Source: Ignavibacteriales bacterium (lineage in GTDB: Bacteria; Bacteroidota; Ignavibacteria; Ignavibacteriales; Melioribacteraceae). From it: 62,332 nucleotides of DNA. The position numbers and the translations under genes were made by a program. The notes below the pieces were generated by a model. That model made no database searches. It was given only the letters and a program-made list of their open reading frames with translations, and was not told the origin of the DNA. Positions 35,146-43,508 of this stretch are shown here, piece by piece; position 1 is the stretch's first letter; each line of letters opens with the position of its first letter. The stretch covers positions 111,815 through 174,146 of the forward strand of contig JAGUYK010000025.1 of the NCBI GenBank assembly GCA_020061355.1, given 5' to 3'.

Positions 35146-38100
35146 ATGAAAACAGAAAGTAATATTCAGGTTCCCCCCAACAGGTCCCTATTAAAAGCAC
35201 TTTTTCTTCTAACCTTTATTATTCCATCCATTTTTTTATTTGCCCAAAAGAATTTTCTGTTTGAAAATTATTCCATTCCGCAGGGACTTTCAAACCCAAC
35301 CGTTAATTGTATTTACGAAGATAAATATGGATTCCTTTGGATTGGTACAAACGATGGTTTAAATAGGTATGATGGTTACGAGTTCAAGGTTTATAAAAAC
35401 AATCCTACGGATAGCACAAGTCTTCCAAACAATACAGTAATTACAATAAGCGAAGACAAAAATGGAGAAATGTGGATTGGCGGTTTCGATTTTCTTGTAA
35501 AATATAAAAGGGAAAAAGACAGTTTTGTTAGAATCAGAATTGATAAAGAGCGGCATACCAATCTACCTAACATTGTGAAAATTCTGGTCGATAAAAATAA
35601 TAGAATCTGGATTGGTACTGATTTAATGGGGGTACTTTTAGTTGATCGAGAAAATATGGTTACTAAAAGAAAAAAATTTATTCTGAAAAACGAAGAAGTG
35701 AATGATGTAATAGTAAATACAATTATTGAAAATTCTAATCATGAAATATTGGCTGCTGATTATGGTAGCGGAGTATTTTACTATAACGAAGATACCGACC
35801 AATTTCATTTGTATCATAATTTAGGTGATAATATTCCTAAAAGATCATTGGTCCTGCACGAAGATGAGTTTAACAGGTTATGGATTGGAGGGCAGAATTC
35901 TTTAACGATTTACGATAGGATTACCGGGAAGTTTGAGAAAGTAGATCTCTTTTCGTATTCATCTACAAGTTTTCTTAGTACGGGAATAATAAGCATTCTT
36001 AAAGATAAATCCGGATTTCTATGGCTCGCAACTTTGAATAAGGGATTATACAGATATAATCCTGTTGACAATAATTATTTTCATTTTACTCCGGGAAATA
36101 ATAACGGAAGTATTAAATCCACAGGCATTGTTTCTCTTTTTCAGGATAGTTTTGGGAATATCTGGGTTGGAACCGCAACTGACGGTTTATATAAGGTGGA
36201 TCCGAACAAACAACCGATGAACATTTTAAGAATACCCGAAAGTTTAAAAACAAATACCCAGGCTGATATTATTACCGCAGTTGCAAAGAGCAGAAATTCG
36301 AATTATGCTGCAATAGGGACTGTTGGTTCGGGCATTATCTGGAAAAATATTCAAAGTGGTGATTTTAAACATTTTCTTTCCGGTAAAAATGAAAATAGTA
36401 TTTCTAATAACAATATCCGTTCTTTAACAATTGATGGCGAGAATAATTTGTGGGTCGGGACTAATGCAGGTTTGAATAAAGTCAACCCGGTGACCGGAAA
36501 GGTGAATAGATATTTTGAAGAGGAAATGAAAAAATATAACGTAAAAGCTATTAATGATTTGAAATTTGATATGGCTGGGAGATTGTTTATAGCAACAGAA
36601 GGAGGAGTAGATATTTTTTATCCAAGTCAGAATTTTATTAAGAAATTGCCTTCGGCTTACAATCGCAAATATTCTACCGACTTACAATCCGAGGTTATAA
36701 AGCATGCAAATAATTCAAAACCTTTAGCTGCAATTCTCCAGGTTGGGGAGCAGAAGTCATTGGAAAAGGAATTTGAGCTACAGGAAAAAACAAAAGTTCT
36801 GGTTATTGGTATTGGCGAGGGTCGTCCAAATTTAGCCGGTATGTTTGATTATGGATGGTTGGAAAATTTAGATGGGAAAAATATTTGGAGTATGCAAAAT
36901 TTTTCAAGCTCCTTTCATTTTCAGGGCGGTTTAAAGAATCGGATTATACTAAAGACCTTACTACTTGAAAAGGGAAAGTATAAAATCAAATACAGCTCCG
37001 ATGTGGGACATTCATATGGAAATTACAATGTGCAGGCTCCACAGGATTCTTCACTCTGGGGTATTCAAGTTCTCAATCTAAGCGATAAGCAATTTGAAGA
37101 ATATTCAGAATCAATTGAAAAGAGTATTAAAAATGGGAGCGATATGCTTCTTATTGATGCACTCTCGGTTTATATAAGTAAAGCTTATGAAAATATATTA
37201 TGGATCGGAACAAGTAATCAGGGACTTTTTAAGTACAATTTGATAAACGGAAAATACACTCATTATGTGAACAAAATTGCCGGTTCGGAATTGTTAATTG
37301 GTAATGATGTATTTAATGTGATGGAAGACAGCAGGGGTTTTGTTTGGTACTCAGCCACTAATGGATTGGTAAAACTGGACCCCAGAAATAATAGCGTAAT
37401 ACTATTCACGGAAAAGGATGGACTTCCAACAAATTTAGTTGGAGCCATACAGGAGGATAATCACAGGAATTTATGGATAAGCAGTGCATCGGGATTAACA
37501 ATGATTGTAAGAGTTAGTGAAGGAGAAAAGGAAACTTTCATTAATATAGATATTAAGGATGGATTGCAGGGTTATTCATATACACGGGCAAACTGGAAAA
37601 CAAATGAGGGTGAGCTTTTTTTCGGAGGCGAGAACGGAATCAATTTCTTTATTCCTGGAAAGACAAATCAAACCAAACCAAAGATAGTAATTACAGACTT
37701 TAAAATATCCGATGTTTCGGTGTATGACAAACCCGAAAAGTTTTCATTAGCTAAAGAGTTGAATGATACAGATCAATTAACATTATCCTATTCACAGAAT
37801 GATATTGCGTTTCAATTTTCACCTGTTCACTACTCAAGACCTGAAAGAAATTTGATTGCTTATAAACTTGAAGGGTTTAACAATGATTGGGTTTACAGCA
37901 AACTCCGTTTTGCCTCCTTTACAAATCTGGAACCTGGTGAATATACATTCAGATTAAAAGCCGCAAATGGTGACGGAATATGGAGCGATGAGGAAAAGAC
38001 TATTCTGATTAAGATTTTGCCTCCATATTGGAGAACTACCCTGGCTTATATTTTTTATGCTTTCGTTTTCTTCGGAATAATTTTTGGAGTTGATCGGATC

Positions 38101-38910
38101 CAGCGCAGAAGAATATTCACAAAGGAAAGAAATGCCGCTGCATTAAAGGAAGCCGAATTACGCGCACAATTGGCAGAAGCTGAAAGCGCCCGTAAGACCA
38201 GTGAACTTGAAGAGGCACGTAATCTTCAGATCTCTATGCTTCCTAAAATACTCCCTCAACTTCCGCATCTCGATATCGCCGTCTATATGAAAACTGCAAC
38301 CGAAGTAGGAGGTGATTATTACGATTTTAATGTACATGCAGACGGAACACTGACTGTAATACTCGGTGATGCAACCGGTCATGGAATGATGTCCGGTATG
38401 ATGGTGTCTATTATGAAGTCTCTTTTTATGTCGGATAAAACAAATAAAGAGATCAAACCGTTTTTTGAAAATACAAGTGCTTCAATAAAGGATATGCAAT
38501 TGGGAAGGCTGATGATGGCTCTGACTTGTGTTCAAATAAGGAATAACAAGTTAATAACTGCTAATGCCGGAATGCCTCCATTATTTATCTACAGAAATAG
38601 TGCACAGAAAATCGAAGAAATAACAATCAACAATATGCCTTTGGGCGCAATGAAGAAAGTAGATTATGAGGTAATGGAATTGAAAATAGAAACTGGAGAC
38701 ACGATACTGATGATGAGCGACGGATTTGCGGAGTTAAAGAATGGAAAAGAAGAATTATATGGATATAGAAGAGCTAGAAATATGTTTGAAGAGGTGGCAA
38801 CAAGAGAACCGGAAGAGATAGTTGATTATCTTAAAGAAGAAGGTAGAAACTGGACAAACGATGAAATTCCTGAAGACGATGTAACGTTTGTGGTAATAAA
38901 AGTAAAATGA
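35146..38910 (+). CDS. Propeller receptor fused to SpoIIE/PP2C phosphatase (second copy), with extra inserted domain
   Basis: The protein has 1254 residues. An N-terminal hydrophobic segment (about 16-33) is followed by at least ten propeller motifs ('GFLWIGTNDGLNRYDGYEF', 'NRIWIGTD', 'NIWVGTATDGLYKVDP', 'NLWVGTNAGLNKVNP', 'ILWIGTSNQGLFKYN', 'NLWISSASG'). Between about 515 and 680 the propeller is interrupted by an unrelated block ('KVLVIGIGEGRPN', 'KYKIKYSSDVGHSYGNYN'), possibly a ligand-binding sandwich. A Y_Y_Y domain (about 880-955), a transmembrane helix (about 965-985), a coiled coil and a SpoIIE domain (about 1015-1254) complete the protein. Its phosphatase domain is nearly the same as that of the preceding gene, indicating tandem duplication with divergence of the sensor. 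The genes are 26 nt apart. Confidence 0.88.
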   Translation: MKTESNIQVPPNRSLLKALFLLTFIIPSIFLFAQKNFLFENYSIPQGLSNPTVNCIYEDKYGFLWIGTNDGLNRYDGYEFKVYKNNPTDSTSLPNNTVITISEDKNGEMWIGGFDFLVKYKREKDSFVRIRIDKERHTNLPNIVKILVDKNNRIWIGTDLMGVLLVDRENMVTKRKKFILKNEEVNDVIVNTIIENSNHEILAADYGSGVFYYNEDTDQFHLYHNLGDNIPKRSLVLHEDEFNRLWIGGQNSLTIYDRITGKFEKVDLFSYSSTSFLSTGIISILKDKSGFLWLATLNKGLYRYNPVDNNYFHFTPGNNNGSIKSTGIVSLFQDSFGNIWVGTATDGLYKVDPNKQPMNILRIPESLKTNTQADIITAVAKSRNSNYAAIGTVGSGIIWKNIQSGDFKHFLSGKNENSISNNNIRSLTIDGENNLWVGTNAGLNKVNPVTGKVNRYFEEEMKKYNVKAINDLKFDMAGRLFIATEGGVDIFYPSQNFIKKLPSAYNRKYSTDLQSEVIKHANNSKPLAAILQVGEQKSLEKEFELQEKTKVLVIGIGEGRPNLAGMFDYGWLENLDGKNIWSMQNFSSSFHFQGGLKNRIILKTLLLEKGKYKIKYSSDVGHSYGNYNVQAPQDSSLWGIQVLNLSDKQFEEYSESIEKSIKNGSDMLLIDALSVYISKAYENILWIGTSNQGLFKYNLINGKYTHYVNKIAGSELLIGNDVFNVMEDSRGFVWYSATNGLVKLDPRNNSVILFTEKDGLPTNLVGAIQEDNHRNLWISSASGLTMIVRVSEGEKETFINIDIKDGLQGYSYTRANWKTNEGELFFGGENGINFFIPGKTNQTKPKIVITDFKISDVSVYDKPEKFSLAKELNDTDQLTLSYSQNDIAFQFSPVHYSRPERNLIAYKLEGFNNDWVYSKLRFASFTNLEPGEYTFRLKAANGDGIWSDEEKTILIKILPPYWRTTLAYIFYAFVFFGIIFGVDRIQRRRIFTKERNAAALKEAELRAQLAEAESARKTSELEEARNLQISMLPKILPQLPHLDIAVYMKTATEVGGDYYDFNVHADGTLTVILGDATGHGMMSGMMVSIMKSLFMSDKTNKEIKPFFENTSASIKDMQLGRLMMALTCVQIRNNKLITANAGMPPLFIYRNSAQKIEEITINNMPLGAMKKVDYEVMELKIETGDTILMMSDGFAELKNGKEELYGYRRARNMFEEVATREPEEIVDYLKEEGRNWTNDEIPEDDVTFVVIKVK

Positions 38911-38979
38911 TACCAGTTCGCAAAAGGCCGAATGGTGAAACGTTTATTATAATAATGAAGAAACTTTAAAAAATTGTAA

Positions 38980-41900
38980 ATGAAGAACACTAAAAAAGAA
39001 AAATTACTGAATGATACATACCAAAAATGGATGCAGATCGGTTTGTACGATTTACCACTGGACGACGCAAATGATTTTGTTGATCCCGAGATAATGGGCT
39101 ATGGTACTGCCATCGATGAAAAAGTTCTTTCCATATCTGACTTTCATCAATTGATCAACAGACAAAGAGAGCAGGCGGTTGGACTTGAGATGAATTTTGA
39201 AAACACTCCTGTTTTTAGAAGTATTTCGAACAAAGAAGACTCCGCATTTTTTGTTGATGAGATTAAAGTATCAATAATTCTTAAAGAGGGCATACAGGAA
39301 CTTTTTTTAAGAATGACAACCATTTTGGAATACGTTTATAGTAAATGGATAGTGGTTCACTGGCACGGCTCTATACCGACTGAAACAATGGCTGAAACCG
39401 ATACCTGGCTTGTAAATGAATGGAAGCGAGAAAATGAAAAACTTCAAAAACTTGTTGATGAAAAAACTTTTGAGTTATTAAACAAGAACCGTGAGCTTGA
39501 AATAGAAGCATCTTTGGAAAAAGTCCGGACAATAGCGATGGCGATGAGGAAACCGGATGATATGCTTGAGGTTTGTAAAACAATTTCTCTTCAACTGGAG
39601 TTTTTAGGTGTTACCGAAATTAGGAATGTGCAAACCGCAATCTTTTACCAGCAGAGCGGCACTTACACAAATTACGAATACTATGCTAAGCACGATAAGA
39701 CCTTTATTACAGAAACCACATATACGAATAATGAGTTACATCAGGAATTTGCCCAAAAAATGCTAAAAGGTAAGGGAGAATTTTTCATTACTCATATAAA
39801 AGGAAAAGAAGTTATAGATTGGATTGCTTATCAGAAAACGACAAATGTTTTTATTGATAACTACCTTGAAACCGCTTCATCGTTAAACTATTATTGGTTT
39901 TCACTTGGACCGGTTGCTTTGGGAATTTCAACTTATCAACCTCTGACAGAAGAAGAAATAAACTTATTCAAAAGATTCCTTAAAGTTTTTGAGCTGTCAT
40001 ATCAAAGGTATCTTGATATTGAAAATGCTGAATCTCAGGCAAGAGAAGCAAGGATTGAAACCGCGTTGGAACGTGTTAGGGCAAAGGCAATGTCGATGCG
40101 GCATTCTTCTGAACTCAGTCTTTTAATTTATGACTTGTATAAAGAATTGACGCAGCTGGATGCACGGCTGGATAGATGCCTTTTACTGATTGTGAATCCT
40201 GACAACCTTGGTATCACCTGGTGGCTGTCCGGAAAAGAGGGATTGCTGGCCGAGAATGGATTTTTCGTAAAGAATAACGAACATCCATCACACCTCGCTT
40301 ATTTGGATGGTTGGCGCTATAAAAAGAAAAAATGGCAATACCTGCTAGAAGGAGAAGAAAAGAAAGCATGGGATGCATTTGGCTTCAAAGAAACAGAACT
40401 TGCCCTGCTGCCTGACTTTATTAAGCAGGATATGATAGCAGTAGAACGGATTCATCTCTCAATTTCTTCCGACAATTTCGGGTCACTTATTGCAAGCAGT
40501 CTTGATCCGTTGAAGGAGGAACATAAAGAAATTGTAAATCGATTTGCCAATGTGTTTGAGCTTACATATACACGCTTTCTTGATTTACAAAAAGCTGAAG
40601 CACGGGCAAGAGAAGCACAGATTGAAGCGGCTTTGGAACGCGTGAGAAGCAGAACAATGGGCATGCAGAGAAGCGATGAATTACAGCAAGCTGCTGTGTT
40701 ACTTTTCCAGCAGGTTGTGAGCTTAGGTGTTCCAGCATTCGGAACTGGTTTTAACATCTGGGACGATGACCGGAAATTTGCGACAGCATGGATGGGAGGG
40801 CATGACCGCATGCAACCGCCATTTAAAACCTCAACGTCAGAAGATATTTTCTTAAGAATATATAAAACTGCAGAAAGAGGAGAATCACTATTCGTGGAAG
40901 AACAAGGCGGTGAGGCATTAAATATTCACTACGAATACATGAATTCAATTCCCGTATTTAAAGAGATTGCGGATAAAATGGCTGCTGTGGGCCAGACATT
41001 TCCAACATTTCAGATTATGCATTGTGCTTTCTTTTCTCAAGGTTACCTAATGTTCATTACTTTCGAACCTGTCCCTGATGCATATGAGATTTTCAAACGT
41101 TTTGCGAAAGTTTTTGAACAGACTTACACTCGTTTCCTCGACCTGCAGAAAGCAGAAAAACAGGCACGTGAAGCGCAGATTGAATTATCGTTAGAAAGAA
41201 TTCGTGCACAGGTTACTGCAATGAAAGAATCTTCTGATCTCCTCGATATCGTCGTAACTATGAGAAACGAATTCGTCGCTCTCGGTCATGAAGCCCATTA
41301 TTTCTGGCACATGCGCTACTTACCGGATAAGTATGAAAAAGCTATGACCTCTGGTGATGGTACCCGTATCGGAATGGTGATGGAACTGCCCCGCCATATA
41401 CATGGCGAAATTAAACTTTTAGCCGATTGGGAAAAAAGTGATGATCCCACTGTGGTTTATGCCATGGATGTGGATGCCGCTTTAGAATATGTGGACAAAA
41501 TGATAAACCTTGGTGACTTTAAGCTGGTTGACCCGAATGCTCCAACACACGATGACATTCGCCACATCGGAGGATTAACATTTGTAATGGCTCGTACAAC
41601 ACACGGTGAAATAGGCTACAGTTTACCGGGAATAGTTACTAATCCGCCGGCTGAGGATCTCAATACTTTAGTTCGATTCTCCGGTGTATTCGACCTTGCA
41701 TACAAACGTTTTGAAGATTTGAAAGGTGCCGAACGTCAGCAACGTGAAGTGCAGATTGAACTGGCACTGGAACGAACCAGAACTCAGAGTATGCTGATGA
41801 AGCACTCCAATGAACTCAATGATATTTCAAAGACTTTTCACGAGCAGCTGCTCGGCTTAGGAATTGATTCCGAATTTTCTTTTGTCTGGCTGCCTTATGA

Positions 41901-43059
41901 AGACAAACAGGAACACATGTTTTGGGCTACCTGGGTGAATAATGTAAATGGCGCTACTCACTATAAAAGTAAAGCTGTAATATATCCATTAGATAAAACA
42001 GAACCGGGCACAGCAAAGTGTTACATGGACTGGGAGAGTAATCAGACCGTGCACGAAACATTCGTACCACCTGATCAAATAGATTCATTCTTTGCTTCCT
42101 GGGAAGAGTTGCTTAGTGGAGCGGTGAAATTCAAACCGGAATTTTTTCCAGAAGGAATTTATTATACTGAAGCTTATATGAAATATGGTTGTTTCGGAAT
42201 AGATATACGACGGCCGATCACGCAGGAAGAAAAGGAAATCCTCCGCAGATTTTCCGTTGAATTCGAAAGAACCTACACCCGTTTCCTTGATTTGCAAAAA
42301 TCTGAAGAGCAAAACAAAATTATTCAGGCTGAAAATGATCGTAAATCTCTCGAATTAGAAGAAGCAAGAAAACTCCAGTTCGCTATGCTGCCCAAGCAAT
42401 TGCCTCAACTTTCGAAACTGGATATAGCGGTTTACATGCAAACGGCAACTGAAGTAGGTGGCGATTATTATGATTTTTCAACCAAGGATAATGGTTCGTT
42501 AAATATTTGTATTGGTGACGCAACGGGACATGGATTAAAAGCAGGTACACTCGTATCAATGATGAAGTCGCTTTTTGTAGCCGACTCTGTAAGATTAGAC
42601 ATCAAGGAATTTTTTAACTCATCTAATGAAACATTGAAGAAAATGTCTCTATCAAAAATGATGATTGCTTTTGCGATGGTTAATATTTACGGGCGGCAAA
42701 TAAAAATTGCCAATGCCGGAATTCCGCCGGTTTTTATTTTCAGAAAAGAAAAAAATATTGTTGAAGAAGTTAATCTTCATGGATTACCAATTGGTGCAAT
42801 GCGGAATGCTAAATATGAAGTTTACTCCAGTACAGTTAATATAGGAGATGCAATTATTTTACTTAGTGACGGATTGCCGGAACTGAAAAATAAAATTAAC
42901 GAAATGTACGGATATCAAAGACTTAAAGAAGTATTTATTAAAAACGTTGGAAAAACTTCGGATGAAATAATTTCAGCTCTTGAAAATGAAAGTAGGATTT
43001 GGAGAGGAGAGAGAGAACAGGACGATGACATAACCTTTGTGGTTATTAAAATAAAGTAA
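38980..43059 (+). CDS. Cytoplasmic multi-repeat sensor (SnoaL-like plus five GAF-like repeats) with SpoIIE/PP2C phosphatase
   Basis: The protein has 1359 residues and no signal peptide or membrane helix. Residues 1-135 look like a SnoaL/NTF2-like domain ('MTTILEYVYSKWIVVHWHGSIP' in outline). Then five units of about 185-190 residues begin with the same amphipathic linker, of the form 'E/AQIE.ALERVR..AM.M', at about 173, 356, 546, 733 and 925. Each continues with a GAF-like fold ending 'FxxVFExxYTRFLDLQKAE'. A coiled coil and a SpoIIE domain (about 1110-1359) with 'EVGGDYYDF' (from about 1158), 'IGDATGHGLKAG', 'LSDGLPEL' and 'QDDDITFVV' form the output. The ligands of the repeats are unknown; intracellular small molecules are the usual GAF inputs. 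No clear ribosome site precedes the ATG. Confidence 0.83.
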   Translation: MKNTKKEKLLNDTYQKWMQIGLYDLPLDDANDFVDPEIMGYGTAIDEKVLSISDFHQLINRQREQAVGLEMNFENTPVFRSISNKEDSAFFVDEIKVSIILKEGIQELFLRMTTILEYVYSKWIVVHWHGSIPTETMAETDTWLVNEWKRENEKLQKLVDEKTFELLNKNRELEIEASLEKVRTIAMAMRKPDDMLEVCKTISLQLEFLGVTEIRNVQTAIFYQQSGTYTNYEYYAKHDKTFITETTYTNNELHQEFAQKMLKGKGEFFITHIKGKEVIDWIAYQKTTNVFIDNYLETASSLNYYWFSLGPVALGISTYQPLTEEEINLFKRFLKVFELSYQRYLDIENAESQAREARIETALERVRAKAMSMRHSSELSLLIYDLYKELTQLDARLDRCLLLIVNPDNLGITWWLSGKEGLLAENGFFVKNNEHPSHLAYLDGWRYKKKKWQYLLEGEEKKAWDAFGFKETELALLPDFIKQDMIAVERIHLSISSDNFGSLIASSLDPLKEEHKEIVNRFANVFELTYTRFLDLQKAEARAREAQIEAALERVRSRTMGMQRSDELQQAAVLLFQQVVSLGVPAFGTGFNIWDDDRKFATAWMGGHDRMQPPFKTSTSEDIFLRIYKTAERGESLFVEEQGGEALNIHYEYMNSIPVFKEIADKMAAVGQTFPTFQIMHCAFFSQGYLMFITFEPVPDAYEIFKRFAKVFEQTYTRFLDLQKAEKQAREAQIELSLERIRAQVTAMKESSDLLDIVVTMRNEFVALGHEAHYFWHMRYLPDKYEKAMTSGDGTRIGMVMELPRHIHGEIKLLADWEKSDDPTVVYAMDVDAALEYVDKMINLGDFKLVDPNAPTHDDIRHIGGLTFVMARTTHGEIGYSLPGIVTNPPAEDLNTLVRFSGVFDLAYKRFEDLKGAERQQREVQIELALERTRTQSMLMKHSNELNDISKTFHEQLLGLGIDSEFSFVWLPYEDKQEHMFWATWVNNVNGATHYKSKAVIYPLDKTEPGTAKCYMDWESNQTVHETFVPPDQIDSFFASWEELLSGAVKFKPEFFPEGIYYTEAYMKYGCFGIDIRRPITQEEKEILRRFSVEFERTYTRFLDLQKSEEQNKIIQAENDRKSLELEEARKLQFAMLPKQLPQLSKLDIAVYMQTATEVGGDYYDFSTKDNGSLNICIGDATGHGLKAGTLVSMMKSLFVADSVRLDIKEFFNSSNETLKKMSLSKMMIAFAMVNIYGRQIKIANAGIPPVFIFRKEKNIVEEVNLHGLPIGAMRNAKYEVYSSTVNIGDAIILLSDGLPELKNKINEMYGYQRLKEVFIKNVGKTSDEIISALENESRIWRGEREQDDDITFVVIKIK

Positions 43060-43093
43060 AAAAAATTTATTAATAAAAGGGAAGGAATAATCT

Positions 43094-43459
43094 ATGAAAA
43101 TTATGGTTGTTGATGACGAACAGGATATCAAATTATTGTTTGAACAAAGATTCAGAAAAGAAATAAAAGAAGGCAAGATCGCATTTCTATTTGCTTTTTC
43201 CGGTGAGGAGGCGCGCGATTACCTGGAATCTAACGGCGCAGATGATGTTAACCGGATTCTATCCGATATCAATATGCCGGGTATGAACGGACTGGAACTA
43301 CTTAAGTGGATCAAGAATAATTTTCCAGAATTGAAAGTCGCAATGATCACTGCGTATGGCGACGAGAAGAACTACCAGCAGGCAAAAGAGTATGGCTGTG
43401 ATGATTATATGACAAAACCTATTGACTTTGGTCAATTGAAAGAAAAAGTTCTTGCATAA
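43094..43459 (+). CDS. Stand-alone CheY-like response regulator receiver
   Basis: The protein has 121 residues and is a single receiver domain. The acidic pocket is 'VDDEQD' (Asp7, Asp8), the phospho-acceptor is Asp58 in 'LSDINMPGMNG', and the conserved Thr86 ('MITAYGD') and Lys108 ('MTKPID') are present. There is no output domain. It lies directly before the nine-GAF histidine kinase and is a likely phosphotransfer partner of that kinase. Its sequence is similar to the receiver of the REC-PP2C protein at 49124 (both share 'RFRKEIKE'/'KFRKEIKE' in helix 1), so the two may compete for the same kinase. A GGGAAGGA ribosome site precedes the ATG. Confidence 0.93.
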   Translation: MKIMVVDDEQDIKLLFEQRFRKEIKEGKIAFLFAFSGEEARDYLESNGADDVNRILSDINMPGMNGLELLKWIKNNFPELKVAMITAYGDEKNYQQAKEYGCDDYMTKPIDFGQLKEKVLA

Positions 43460-43508
43460 TCTAATCCTGTCTTTAAATAAAATAATTAGAACTATAATTG
43501 GAATTTGA

